From: Clostridiales bacterium
GTDB lineage: Bacteria; Bacillota; Clostridia; Peptostreptococcales; T1SED10-28
NCBI GenBank assembly: GCA_007120165.1
Contig: SKOH01000032.1
Location: forward strand, 1-55,103
Reading direction: 5' to 3'
DNA length: 55,103 nt
How positions within the stretch are numbered: position 1 is the stretch's first letter; each line of letters starts with the position of its first letter. The notes under the pieces are model-generated. The model ran no database searches and was not told the origin of the DNA. It saw only the letters and a list, made by a program, of their open reading frames with translations. Shown one piece after another: positions 43,345-52,752 of the stretch. A program made the translations under genes and the position numbers.

Positions 43345-46233
43345 TTAATTTTCAGGTTCTTCCAACCCATGTTCTTCATTCTCCGAGTTTTCCTCTTCCC
43401 TATCCTCGCCTTCGTATTCATCGGGGTTTTCTTCATCCAGTTCTTCATTCATTCCTAGATACTCTGCCACAATTTCTCTAAAGATCGGAGCTGAGTACCC
43501 ACCGGTTCCCCCTTGATGAATTACTACAGCAACAGCGATTTCCGGTTCGTCATAAGGAGCAAAGCCAATGAACCAGGAGTAATTATCGTAATCCTCTTTG
43601 AACTGATCCAATTCCTGATTCCCAATATTGGGATTCAGCGCTTTAATTGCTTCTCTCATAGCAAATCCGTCTTCTAATAAACGAAGCTGGTTTGGATTGC
43701 TTTCTCTTAGTTCCGCCATTTTTTCATAGACTTGTTCTTCTGTTACACGGAAACGATTGAGATGCTGTAAAAGATATTCCACTTCATCGGGGGGTGGAAT
43801 TTTACCCGTTAACTGTGCGGTACCGGTTTTTCCGGCCACATCCACAGGAAAATCTTGAAAATATCTCCAAGGAGTACCCTCTTCCGTTGTAAGAAACATA
43901 CCTTCATTTATAATATCTAAATGGGCGGGATTGCTTAAATTTAATTGATTAGCTATCACCGGTTCTACCTTTTCAAACTCCCCGGTGGAAGGATTTTCTA
44001 TCCCCTCTATCATCGAGACTTCATATCTTGTCCCACCATTCGCTAGGATCGCCATAAAATTCGCCATTTGGATTGGTGTATATTGATGTTCCCCTTGTCC
44101 TATGGAAAGGTTTAATACATCCATTTCTGTCCAATAGGCTTGATTAAAGTAGCTATATTTGATAATGTCTACCCAGCCCTCTCCGTTATCAATACTCTGG
44201 ACATATTCTCTATCGATTCCGATTTCCACCAATCGATTATACAATTCTCCCCTGGAAGGGTTTTCAGCGGTCCAAGAGATAATTTCATCGATGATATCCT
44301 CCCTAGGATCCTCTGAAAGATCTACCACTTCTAAATCTAAATGCTCTAATAGCAGATCGTTACTCAGTTTCCATCTGAGTGATCTTTCAATGCCTCGGGT
44401 TTTTGATTCTTCGCTGGGAATTTTCCCTGAGACTTCACTGGGAACGCTGATTTCAACTCCTGAAGGCTCGTTTAGCCCAAGTTCCTTAGAAAAATCCAAC
44501 ATTTGATCAATACTCATATTAAAAGGCAGATCCCGTTTTCTGGAATAATCCCAGTTACGGAGAATGGAAGCAAAATAAATATTGTTTGAGTCTGCAATGG
44601 CTTCCGCTAAATTCTGGTTCCCTAGGTAGCCTCTGCTTTGATTCCATAACCAGTTACCAAAGATCTGATTGCCACCAATTCCAACTTCAATAAAACCGAT
44701 ATCCTGCATACGATAATTCGGATCAAGACCATACTCTAGGGCAGCTAATCCTACTACCATTTTATATACAGAACCAGGTTGGACCGCGGAGCTTAGGGCA
44801 ATATTTCTTAGCGGTGCCGGGGATATACTGTTCCTTGGATTCTCAGGTTGAAGGCTAGCCCAGTCTTCACTACTTATCCCGGTTGTAAAAAGATTCGGAT
44901 CGAAGTCCGGATAATTGGCCAAGGCCAGTACTTTGCCGGTATTAACATCCAATACCACAGCAGACCCACTTTTTGCTTTATCATACACTCGTCCCTGGGC
45001 ACTCTTAAAAGTATCGGTTCCCCATGGAGATTCATAAGTGCCACCTTGTTGGATAGCATTTATTACTTCTTCTAGGATGTTTTCCGTTTTCAACTGTAAG
45101 TTTTTATCAATGCTAGTATAAATATTGTTGCCAGGGATGGGGTTTATAGTTTCCAATGTTTCCTGCCGTCGCCCTCTGGAATCCACTAAAACCTCTTCCA
45201 GTCCAGGTTTCCCTTGAAGATCAATTTCAAAGGCATGCTCGATTCCGAGCTTTCCGATAATATTATCTTTTTCATAGCCTAATTCTTCGACATAATAGTT
45301 GATCTCACTATCTGTTGCTATTCTGCCCACGTGACCGACGGTATGGGAAGCTAAGGATCCATTGGGATAATGTCTGACGGGCTCGCTAACTACATTAACG
45401 CCAGGAAATTTATAAATATGTTCTTCAATGTCTATAACAGACTTGATGCTGATATCTTCGATAATCGTTACTGGCTGATATTGAAAATAGGACCCTTGGC
45501 GCTGAATCTGATCCCGCAGAATCATGATATCCCGCACCTCTTTATCTGTCAGATCCCCATTTATACCAAAAACTTCCTTGCGAATATAATTAAAGGTTTC
45601 TTGAGCACTCATCTCGTAGTCTTCAATTCTATAACTGCCCATCCAGCGTTCCTTGTGTAATTCTTCACGAAATTTCCAACTATGAATGGATATGGGAACA
45701 GATATTTCGGACAGTTCATTTATAAAATACTGCTGTGCCTCTTCATCTCCAATATCCTCTATACCATAACGGTATTTTAACATTTCAAAGGCTTCCTTAG
45801 CCGTTTGTGCTTCCTCTAGGTCATAACTTTCTTTCCATTGAGCTATTTTTTCATCGTAAGTAAAATAAAGGCCACCCTCCTCAGAAAATACAATTGGAAA
45901 GTCATCTTCTTCCAAGTCCTCATTCTTGCGTAGAATAGCCATAAGATTTCGGGCCATCTCATTTATGTCCATATCAATGGTCTCATTTCTCATAAGCTGG
46001 ATATTATAGCTTGGACTATTACCCGCAAGCAGTTCACCTTCTCGCGTGTAAATCTCACCACGGGGAGCTGGAGTCGTAATAGTCTTTAAAATACTATTTG
46101 CAGCGCGATTTCTATAAACTTCGCCTTCCACGATCATTAAACTTGCCAGCCTAAGAAAGATTATGGCAAACACCACAATTATCATAAAGGCTACGATGAC
46201 ATATCTTTTTGCAGCTTTTTTATCCTTCGTCAT
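43345..46233 (-). CDS. mrdA: Penicillin-binding protein 2 (class B transpeptidase), long form
   Basis: A class B PBP of about 962 residues, longer than the usual 600-750. An N-terminal membrane helix (VIVAFMIIVVFAIIFLRLASLM) is followed by the PBP dimer/pedestal domain with ITTPAPRGEIYTREGE. The transpeptidase domain keeps all active-site motifs: SVYK of QPGSVYKMV, SNN in ADSNNIYFA and KTGT in VAGKTGTAQLTG. Large acidic insertions and a tail of almost only Glu/Asp account for the extra length. The ATG at 46233 follows CAGGTG; a GTG at 46242 is possible. It lies in the mreCD operon and so probably serves lateral wall growth. Confidence 0.93.
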   Translation of the reverse strand: MTKDKKAAKRYVIVAFMIIVVFAIIFLRLASLMIVEGEVYRNRAANSILKTITTPAPRGEIYTREGELLAGNSPSYNIQLMRNETIDMDINEMARNLMAILRKNEDLEEDDFPIVFSEEGGLYFTYDEKIAQWKESYDLEEAQTAKEAFEMLKYRYGIEDIGDEEAQQYFINELSEISVPISIHSWKFREELHKERWMGSYRIEDYEMSAQETFNYIRKEVFGINGDLTDKEVRDIMILRDQIQRQGSYFQYQPVTIIEDISIKSVIDIEEHIYKFPGVNVVSEPVRHYPNGSLASHTVGHVGRIATDSEINYYVEELGYEKDNIIGKLGIEHAFEIDLQGKPGLEEVLVDSRGRRQETLETINPIPGNNIYTSIDKNLQLKTENILEEVINAIQQGGTYESPWGTDTFKSAQGRVYDKAKSGSAVVLDVNTGKVLALANYPDFDPNLFTTGISSEDWASLQPENPRNSISPAPLRNIALSSAVQPGSVYKMVVGLAALEYGLDPNYRMQDIGFIEVGIGGNQIFGNWLWNQSRGYLGNQNLAEAIADSNNIYFASILRNWDYSRKRDLPFNMSIDQMLDFSKELGLNEPSGVEISVPSEVSGKIPSEESKTRGIERSLRWKLSNDLLLEHLDLEVVDLSEDPREDIIDEIISWTAENPSRGELYNRLVEIGIDREYVQSIDNGEGWVDIIKYSYFNQAYWTEMDVLNLSIGQGEHQYTPIQMANFMAILANGGTRYEVSMIEGIENPSTGEFEKVEPVIANQLNLSNPAHLDIINEGMFLTTEEGTPWRYFQDFPVDVAGKTGTAQLTGKIPPPDEVEYLLQHLNRFRVTEEQVYEKMAELRESNPNQLRLLEDGFAMREAIKALNPNIGNQELDQFKEDYDNYSWFIGFAPYDEPEIAVAVVIHQGGTGGYSAPIFREIVAEYLGMNEELDEENPDEYEGEDREEENSENEEHGLEEPEN

Positions 46234-46248
46234 TTTAATCACCTGATC

Positions 46249-46746
46249 CTAATATTTTACTTCTTTCATTCTTTTATTGTAAAATTTTCCAAATTGCGTG
46301 TATATTAACAGCATAATCACACTGTTATATCCAATCTCCACTAAAGTATTCAAGCTGAAATAATGGGTAAAACGTACAGTATAACCCATTAAATACACGA
46401 AAAAAAGGCTGAACACGTTATAAATTACAATCGACATAATCCCCAGCAGTAAAGGGGTTACATAACTCTCTTTTACAATTTCTTCTTGGATGATCGATAT
46501 GGCATAGGCAAGCAGTAAAAATATAAATGTATTAAGACCTATGAATACACCGGTAACCGTATCCAATAGTAGTCCTGAATAAAGAGCATATAAAAAACTG
46601 TCTCTTGGTTTCAAATAAACGCTAAGCACGATGATTAGCAAAAGGGTAGTGTTCAGTGTAGCTCCGTTAATGGTTAAGAAATTTAAAATCGTAGTTTGAA
46701 GGATAATATTTGCTGTTAAAATCCCAAGTATTATTATTTTATTCAT
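46249..46746 (-). CDS. mreD: Rod shape-determining protein MreD
   Basis: A 165-residue membrane protein with about five hydrophobic segments and few polar loops. It contains TLLLIIVLSVYLKPRDSFLYALYSGLLLDTVTG (quoted in part), the Gx(L/I)LLD-type motif found in MreD. It bridges MreC and the elongation PBP in the rod complex. The ATG follows AAAGGAGACG. mreC lies 25 bases upstream and PBP2 directly downstream. Confidence 0.93.
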   Translation of the reverse strand: MNKIIILGILTANIILQTTILNFLTINGATLNTTLLLIIVLSVYLKPRDSFLYALYSGLLLDTVTGVFIGLNTFIFLLLAYAISIIQEEIVKESYVTPLLLGIMSIVIYNVFSLFFVYLMGYTVRFTHYFSLNTLVEIGYNSVIMLLIYTQFGKFYNKRMKEVKY

Positions 46747-46771
46747 AACGTCTCCTTTAATGAAAGAAACT

Positions 46772-47608
46772 TTAGTTGCTGTCAGTAGTATTCAAAACTA
46801 ATACGCGGTTGATTTTTTGGAAATCCACAGCAGGATGAACTTTTACAGCATCTAAGAGTTGTTCTCTTGATTTGCCAATTTCAGTAACTTCACCTATTAA
46901 AATCCCCGCAGGAAAAATACCTTGCCCGGATGTCACCAATTGATCGCCTATTTCAATTTCCATTCGCGGATCAAAAAGATACCCTTCCAGATTCTCTGTG
47001 GCACTACCTTGAACGATCCCTTCCACATTTCCTTCCCGTAGCACTTTAAAACTTACGGAACTATTGCTATCGGATATAGACATTACTCTTGCCCAGTTGT
47101 CGCCCACTTCGATGACTCTTCCGACTAAACCACCTTGACTCAGTACAACGCTGTCTTGAATTATTCCATGATTTTCTCCGGCGTTAATGGTAAAAACATT
47201 AAACCAGTCAGCATTGGATTTGGAAATGATACGGGCAGATATCGGCTCTCCATAAGTTTCTGCAGGTATATAGTTCAACGCTTCCTGCAACCCCCGGAGT
47301 TCCTCTAACTCATTCATTGATAGGCGTACTTCAACTAAAGCTTGTTCTTTTTCAATAAGTTTTTCTTGAAGTTCTTGATTTTGTTGATTTAGCTGTGCGA
47401 AATTGGCTAGATCATAAACTCTGTCCTGTACAGCATGAATTGGAGCCATTACTGCACGTTGAACAGGTGTAATAATGTTCCCGACCCACCGTTCTATCTC
47501 ACTGACCTCTTGTCTTTCTCCCGAGGTAATTCCCATAAAAATAATCATAAGGATTAAAAGCATTGTAATAACAATTGCAATTCTTCTATTAAAAAAAGGT
47601 TTACTCAT
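46772..47608 (-). CDS. mreC: Rod shape-determining protein MreC
   Basis: A 278-residue membrane-anchored protein. An N-terminal helix (IAIVITMLLILMIIFMG) precedes a coiled coil (about 70-110, LNQQNQELQEKLIEKEQAL) and an external beta-barrel core with ISARIISKSNADWFNVFTINAG and QGIFPAGILIGEV. It organises PBP2 in the rod complex. The ATG at 47608 lies 1 base after the maf stop codon and gives the typical MSK start; the frame is open 5 codons further. mreB, normally upstream, is absent. Confidence 0.94.
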   Translation of the reverse strand: MSKPFFNRRIAIVITMLLILMIIFMGITSGERQEVSEIERWVGNIITPVQRAVMAPIHAVQDRVYDLANFAQLNQQNQELQEKLIEKEQALVEVRLSMNELEELRGLQEALNYIPAETYGEPISARIISKSNADWFNVFTINAGENHGIIQDSVVLSQGGLVGRVIEVGDNWARVMSISDSNSSVSFKVLREGNVEGIVQGSATENLEGYLFDPRMEIEIGDQLVTSGQGIFPAGILIGEVTEIGKSREQLLDAVKVHPAVDFQKINRVLVLNTTDSN

Positions 47609-47609
47609 C

Positions 47610-48266
47610 TTAGTCACCATCACTTCTGAATTTTCTAATCATATGTCCATGCTTACTCATCAACTTTTTTGCGGAAATCTCTATATTATGATATGTCTTA
47701 AAATAATCAATCAGAGTAGTTACTGAAAGACCCATCACATTGAAATAGTCTCCTTCAATGTTTTCAATTATTCGATTTCCATTATTTTGAATACCATACG
47801 CACCAGCCTTATCTGAATATTCATTTTGCCCAAGATAGTCAAGAATTCCTTCATTAGTAAGTTTTTTGAAGTTCACAATGGTTTTGTTTGCCATTTCAAA
47901 GTTTGTTTTTTTTTGCCTATCTATTATAACCGTGGCCGTTATTACCGTGTGTTTGTTTCCAGATAAGTTTTTCAGCATTTTAACAGCTTCATTTTGATTT
48001 TTAGGCTTTCCCAATATTTCTTCTTTTAAACAGACTATCGTATCGGCAGCAATTATAAGATTTTCAGAAATAGTGCCGTTAAGTATCGAGGATACAGCAT
48101 CGGCTTTTTTTCTCGCAATGCTAATGACTTTATCTTCCATAGAACGACACCACGGATCACTGATTTCTTTGATATTACTTTCAAAAACCCTTGGTTGAAA
48201 CCCTAAATCTTGAAGGATTTCCTTTCTTCTAGGCGATTTCGAAGCCAGTATTAAGGGCAACTTCAT
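47610..48266 (-). CDS. maf: Maf-like nucleoside triphosphate pyrophosphatase
   Basis: A 218-residue house-cleaning enzyme that hydrolyses non-canonical or dTTP/UTP nucleotides to monophosphates. Motifs are LASKSPRRKEILQ (residues 6-18), AADTIVCL with the catalytic Asp, and DKAGAYGIQNNG near 153-164. The ATG follows GAGGTGAAG. The usual clostridial order is maf-radC-mreB-mreC; here maf runs straight into mreC with no radC or mreB. Confidence 0.95.
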   Translation of the reverse strand: MKLPLILASKSPRRKEILQDLGFQPRVFESNIKEISDPWCRSMEDKVISIARKKADAVSSILNGTISENLIIAADTIVCLKEEILGKPKNQNEAVKMLKNLSGNKHTVITATVIIDRQKKTNFEMANKTIVNFKKLTNEGILDYLGQNEYSDKAGAYGIQNNGNRIIENIEGDYFNVMGLSVTTLIDYFKTYHNIEISAKKLMSKHGHMIRKFRSDGD

Positions 48267-48281
48267 TACTCTTCACCTCAA

Positions 48282-48809
48282 TTATGAGTATTTCGTTAAA
48301 CTGACGGTCACAGAATTCTTGATTTTCGACAATGTTAGCTGAGAAGTTAATCCAATGAAAATTCCGGTAAGAATACTGGCAAACATCAGAATCGGCAAGT
48401 ATATGAAAATTCTAATGTTGCTGATAATCAGGGCAGCTACCAACAGCTGTGCGACATTATGGGCAAGAGCCCCGAAGACACTTACTCCAATTAAACTGAA
48501 TTGGCGTCTAAAGTACTTATAAATAAACCACATCGCTAAAGTACTCAGAAAAGCACCGGCCATGCTGTAAAACATCGATGTAACTGCTCCGGTGGCAAGA
48601 CCTCCTAAAAAAGACCTTAAAATATTGACGGTTAATGCACTTTTTAAACCAAGTATTACTAAGGTAATTAAACCGATAATATTAGCTAATCCAAGTTTTG
48701 CCCCCGGTGCAAGGCCTACAAAGGGATTTGGTATGAAGCCTTCTATAATATGCAGTGCCAGTCCGAGAGACACTAATATTGCTAAATAGATCATTTTCTT
48801 TAAATTCAT
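48282..48809 (-). CDS. Gx transporter family protein (PF07456-type)
   Basis: A 175-residue membrane protein with about five hydrophobic segments. It matches the family once named heptaprenyl diphosphate synthase component I and now called Gx transporter, related to ECF S-components. Landmarks are LHIIEGFIPNPFVGLAPGAKLGLANI (quoted in part), FLGGLATGAVTSMFYSMAGAF and GALAHNVAQLLVA. In clostridia it lies downstream of Rnf, usually with a NusG-II protein between, which is absent here. The ATG follows GAGTGAG. The substrate is not established. Confidence 0.87.
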   Translation of the reverse strand: MNLKKMIYLAILVSLGLALHIIEGFIPNPFVGLAPGAKLGLANIIGLITLVILGLKSALTVNILRSFLGGLATGAVTSMFYSMAGAFLSTLAMWFIYKYFRRQFSLIGVSVFGALAHNVAQLLVAALIISNIRIFIYLPILMFASILTGIFIGLTSQLTLSKIKNSVTVSLTKYS

Positions 48810-48948
48810 TATTTCTCACTCGTTTCTATGATTATCAACAGAATAGGGCAACATGCCTATTTTTGCGCAATACGCTTAATATGAACTCATAAAGATTTTA
48901 ACACTTTCAATCCTTTCTTACAAGTTAAAATTCAACAACGACAAAAGT

Positions 48949-49002
48949 AAAAACCCCCTGCGATTATGAAAATTTATTGCATTATCGCAGGGGGTTTTCT
49001 AT
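48949..49002 (-). terminator. Terminator of the rnf operon
   Basis: On the minus strand AAAACCCCCTGCGAT and ATCGCAGGGGGTTTT pair perfectly over 15 bases around an 18-base loop, with a T-run. It lies just after the rnfB stop. The A-rich flank lets it work in the other direction too. Confidence 0.95.
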
Positions 49003-49013
49003 ACTTTTTATAT

Positions 49014-50006
49014 TTACTTCCTCTTTTTCATTTCGATCGCGTCCTTTGGACATTTTTCAGCACAAACACTACATCCAATGCACTGATCTTGATGAACGAG
49101 ATGCTTTTCTTTTACTTCTCCTTCGATAGCATCCACAGGACAGGCTTTTGCACAAATATTACACTTAATACATTTGTTCTGTAGTATTTCCGCTTTTTTA
49201 CGGTTATTGATATCCCCTTCAATTGCATGGGTCGGACATTTTTCCACACATACATGACAGTTCGTACACTTGTCATAGTCGATAAAAGCAAGATTGTTCT
49301 CAAAATCGATTGCATCAAATGGACAGGATTTTACACAAATCTGACAACCGATACAAGCAACATCACATTTCTGACGGGCAATCTTTCCTTTTTCTTCATT
49401 TTTACAGGTGATGACCACTTCCTGACTCTCAGGAACCATGTCAATCACATTTTTCGGACAAACTTTAACGCATTTTTCACAACTAATACATAGATCCGGA
49501 TCGACTTTTGCAATCTTGTTATTGGTAATATGGATGGCATCCACAGGGCACTCTCTTACACAAGTAGCCAGACCCAGACAGCCATAATTACAGGATTTGC
49601 TACCACCATTAAACTTACTGGCAGCTTTACAGTCTACAATACCCTGATAGTCGAAATCTTCCTTTGCTTTTTTATTGTCTGCATTACAAATAACTTTTGC
49701 CACTTGACGCTCACCAACGCTTACTTCAACGCCCATGACCTTCGCTACCTCTTCAGCAGTGGACTTTCCTCCGACAGGACATCCGTCTACAGCAGCAACT
49801 TCCTCTACAACAGCTTTCGCAAAGCTAGAGCATCCCGGGTAACCACAGGCTCCACAGTTAACTCCAGGTAATGCATCGTTTACCTGAAGAATTAACGGAT
49901 CAACTTTTACTGCAAATTTTTGCGAGGCAAAAGCCAAACCTCCACCAAAGAGTAAACCCAATCCTCCCAAACTTACAACTGGATATATAACATCACTGAT
50001 ATTCAT
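49014..50006 (-). CDS. rnfB: Rnf complex subunit RnfB, multi-cluster ferredoxin-like
   Basis: A 330-residue subunit that accepts electrons from reduced ferredoxin. It has an N-terminal helix, the RnfB-type cluster motif CGACGYPGC with a later Cys (GCPVGG), then a long series of ferredoxin-type motifs. These include [48 protein letters not shown] and [12 protein letters not shown]. With [16 protein letters not shown] this implies about seven 4Fe-4S clusters in all, more than the compact proteobacterial RnfB but in the range of clostridial ones. The ATG follows AGAGGTGAG. It is the last gene of the operon. Confidence 0.96.
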   Translation of the reverse strand: MNISDVIYPVVSLGGLGLLFGGGLAFASQKFAVKVDPLILQVNDALPGVNCGACGYPGCSSFAKAVVEEVAAVDGCPVGGKSTAEEVAKVMGVEVSVGERQVAKVICNADNKKAKEDFDYQGIVDCKAASKFNGGSKSCNYGCLGLATCVRECPVDAIHITNNKIAKVDPDLCISCEKCVKVCPKNVIDMVPESQEVVITCKNEEKGKIARQKCDVACIGCQICVKSCPFDAIDFENNLAFIDYDKCTNCHVCVEKCPTHAIEGDINNRKKAEILQNKCIKCNICAKACPVDAIEGEVKEKHLVHQDQCIGCSVCAEKCPKDAIEMKKRK

Positions 50007-50018
50007 ATACTCACCTCT

Positions 50019-50609
50019 CTATACAAGACCGGAGAAACCTAAAAATGCTAACGACATTAGACCTGCAGTAAGTAAAGCGATTGGAAATCCTTTGAAAGGT
50101 TGTGGTACATTTGCAATTTCCAATTTTTCTCGAATGGCAGCAAATAATACAATCGCCAATGAGAAACCTACCGCAGCCCCAATAGCATGAACAATGGTTT
50201 CAACGATGTTATAATTTTCTTGAATATTTAGTATCGTAAGACCTAAAACCGCACAGTTAGTAGTGATTAGCGGTAAAAACACTCCTAAAGACTGATATAG
50301 CGCCGGGCTGGTTTTTTGAATAACCATTTCTACAAATTGCACCAAGGAAGCAATAACCAAAATAAACATGATGGTTTGCATATACTGAAGACCTAGCGGA
50401 TCTAATATATAGTTTTGTACAACAAACGTAATAATTGAGGCTAAACTCATAACAAAAGTTACAGCCATCCCCATACCAAAGGCAGTTTCCACTTGTTTTG
50501 AAACGCCTAGGAAAGGACAGATTCCTAGAAATCTAGACAATACAAAGTTGTTTACTAGAATAGCACTCACAAGAATTGCAAATAACGACGAAACTGATAA
50601 ATCTAGCAT
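50019..50609 (-). CDS. rnfA: Rnf complex subunit RnfA
   Basis: A 196-residue integral membrane subunit with six helices. Family motifs are [18 protein letters not shown] (containing one of the two cysteines that hold the intramembrane iron-sulfur cluster) and [12 protein letters not shown] (second Cys). Together with the inverted homologue RnfE it forms the membrane electron path. The ATG follows ATAGGAGG. It lies between rnfE and rnfB. Confidence 0.96.
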   Translation of the reverse strand: MLDLSVSSLFAILVSAILVNNFVLSRFLGICPFLGVSKQVETAFGMGMAVTFVMSLASIITFVVQNYILDPLGLQYMQTIMFILVIASLVQFVEMVIQKTSPALYQSLGVFLPLITTNCAVLGLTILNIQENYNIVETIVHAIGAAVGFSLAIVLFAAIREKLEIANVPQPFKGFPIALLTAGLMSLAFLGFSGLV

Positions 50610-50625
50610 ATTCCGATCCTCCTAT

Positions 50626-51222
50626 CTATTTGATTCGTTTCAAAATCACGACATTGAAAAGCGCAGTCAACAAACCTAGGGCTAAGAAAGCACCCGGAGG
50701 CTGAACCATAATACCCATGGCTGGATAAGCCTCTCCTAATAACTCCAGGCCAAAAATGGAACCGCTCCCAATTAATTCTCTTACGGCTCCCAGTACTACT
50801 AAGGCGAGAGTAAACCCTAGCCCCATACTTATACCGTCAACCATTGAAGCACCTGTAGGTTTTTTAGAAGCAAAGGATTCTGCCCGGCCTAGGATTAAAC
50901 AGTTTACTACGATCAGTGGAATAAATATTCCCAACGCATTAAACAAATCAGGCAAATAGGCATTCATGACCATACCAATCATTGTTACAAATGTAGCGAT
51001 AACAACAATAAAACTTGGAATTCTTATTTTGCTTGGGATGAAATTTTTCATTAATGCTATAACAGTATTTGAGCCTAGGAGAACAGCAGTGGTTGCAAGA
51101 CCCATTCCGAGTCCATTGGTGGCCGTTCCAGTGACCGCTAAAACCGGACACATTCCCAGGAATTGAATAAATACCGGATTCTCTCTAACAATACCATTTT
51201 TAACAATATTGCCCATATTCAT
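50626..51222 (-). CDS. rnfE: Rnf complex subunit RnfE
   Basis: A 198-residue membrane subunit homologous to RnfA and inserted in the opposite sense. It has IVRENPVFIQFLGMCPVLAVTG and IPLIVVNCLILGRAESFASKK, each with the conserved Cys. The ATG at 51222 follows GGAGGTG; the frame is open upstream to 51285 but overlaps rnfG and lacks family similarity. It lies 16 bases after the rnfG stop. Confidence 0.96.
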   Translation of the reverse strand: MNMGNIVKNGIVRENPVFIQFLGMCPVLAVTGTATNGLGMGLATTAVLLGSNTVIALMKNFIPSKIRIPSFIVVIATFVTMIGMVMNAYLPDLFNALGIFIPLIVVNCLILGRAESFASKKPTGASMVDGISMGLGFTLALVVLGAVRELIGSGSIFGLELLGEAYPAMGIMVQPPGAFLALGLLTALFNVVILKRIK

Positions 51223-51238
51223 GTTAACACCTCCATTT

Positions 51239-51772
51239 TTAGTTTCTAAGTTCCTCTTCAAACACTTCGGTTGCTGCATTGACACCGTTAACTACAGCAT
51301 TTTTGGATACTGTAGCGCCGGATAATGCGTCTACCTCCAGTTCCTCGTCAGAAGATTGTCCTGCAAATTGATCTTTAAATTCATCATTGGTAATACGATC
51401 TCCAAGACCCGGAGTTTCGGTTTGACTTAGTATCTCAATGCCGGTAATTTCTCCTTCAATGCTGATCCCGGTTAAGAGTTCTATCGGTCCGTCATAGCCA
51501 TTCGGTACGGTCTTGATTGTATAACCAATAACAGTATCGCCTTGTAGAACTTCATAAACTTCGTCCACTAAATCATAGGCCAACACGTCGCCATCATCTA
51601 TAATTCCAGCATCATCAGACTCCGGGAAAAAGGCTTCAATGGCTTCCATACTATCTTCAAGAGCTCGTGCTTCAATAATGTCTGCAGTCATAGAGTTTAC
51701 TCCGCCTAGGATTAAACCTGCTACAGACGTGATGATCAATAAAATTAATCCTAATTTAATTATTTCACGCAT
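51239..51772 (-). CDS. rnfG: Rnf complex subunit RnfG, flavoprotein
   Basis: A 177-residue subunit with one N-terminal helix (LGLILLIITSVAGLILGGV) and an external FMN domain. FMN is joined to Thr of the motif DALSGATVSKNAV (about 147-159). TPGLGDRITNDEFKDQFAG is another family landmark. It passes electrons across to RnfD and the membrane core. It overlaps rnfD by 8 bases. The domain is very acidic. Confidence 0.96.
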   Translation of the reverse strand: MREIIKLGLILLIITSVAGLILGGVNSMTADIIEARALEDSMEAIEAFFPESDDAGIIDDGDVLAYDLVDEVYEVLQGDTVIGYTIKTVPNGYDGPIELLTGISIEGEITGIEILSQTETPGLGDRITNDEFKDQFAGQSSDEELEVDALSGATVSKNAVVNGVNAATEVFEEELRN

Positions 51773-52718
51773 TTTGCTTTTTCACCTCCCCAAAGACTTT
51801 CGGAGCTGTATAACGGTCGATGATCGGTACCATGGTATTCATCAATAATATTGAGAAACCTACTCCTTCAGCATACCCGCCAAATAGTCGAATGGTTGCA
51901 GTCAAAATTCCGCATCCCAGAGCAAAATAAATTCTTCCTCTTGGCGTTACCGGTGTAGACGCATAATCTGTTGCCATATAAATAGCACCAATCATTAGTG
52001 AACCGGATAGCAAATGGAAAGTCATGTACTGCACATCAAATCCGCCATAAAGCAATGTGGCAATGGCAACAGTTAAAATGTATACCCCGGGAATTTTTAT
52101 AGTTATTACACCGCGGTACACTAAGTAAATTCCTCCAATAATTAAAAGTAATGCAGATGTTTCTCCCATGCTTCCTGCAACATTTCCTATTAGAAGATCA
52201 ACAAAACTAGGTGCCCCGTCTTGCACAGCTGTAAAATCTTTTACAAAAGTTAACGGAGTAGCGGTTGAAACAGCATCTACCCCTGGTTCTACCCATCCGG
52301 TCATTCGATCAGTGTAGGAAATCGTAAGCATAATTCTTGCAGCTAATGCAGGGTTCATAAAGTTATGACCAACCCCGCCAAATAATTGTTTTACAATACC
52401 TATGGCAAATACAGAACCTACTACCGGTAACCATAATGGAACGGTTGATGGTAAGTTTAAAGCAAGTAACATTCCAGTTACTAGAGCACTGCCATCATGA
52501 ATTGTTACTGGTGTCTTTCTGATTTTTTGAACCACTATTTCCGTTACCAAACAGGAAATGATGCTAATTAATAGAATCATTGCAGCTGGTGCTCTAAAAA
52601 AATAAACTGAAGCTATTGTTGCCGGTATCAAGGCAATGGCAACATCGAACATAATTTTTTGAATCGAGGTATCTTCTCTAAGGTGAGGAGAAGAAGATAC
52701 AATTAATCGATCACTCAT
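51765..52718 (-). CDS. rnfD: Rnf complex subunit RnfD, flavoprotein
   Basis: A 317-residue membrane subunit with about ten helices. The N-terminal SSPHLREDTSIQKIMFDVAIALIPA and GSALVTGMLLALNLPSTVPLW are typical. FMN is attached to a Thr near the middle or in MIGAIYMATDYASTPVTPRG (C-terminal family motif). It takes part in coupling electron flow to Na+ or H+ transport. The ATG follows AGGAGGG. rnfC lies 34 bases upstream. Confidence 0.95.
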   Translation of the reverse strand: MSDRLIVSSSPHLREDTSIQKIMFDVAIALIPATIASVYFFRAPAAMILLISIISCLVTEIVVQKIRKTPVTIHDGSALVTGMLLALNLPSTVPLWLPVVGSVFAIGIVKQLFGGVGHNFMNPALAARIMLTISYTDRMTGWVEPGVDAVSTATPLTFVKDFTAVQDGAPSFVDLLIGNVAGSMGETSALLLIIGGIYLVYRGVITIKIPGVYILTVAIATLLYGGFDVQYMTFHLLSGSLMIGAIYMATDYASTPVTPRGRIYFALGCGILTATIRLFGGYAEGVGFSILLMNTMVPIIDRYTAPKVFGEVKKQNA

Positions 52719-52752
52719 TAATTTCCCTCCTTATACGATCTATCGCATTTCT

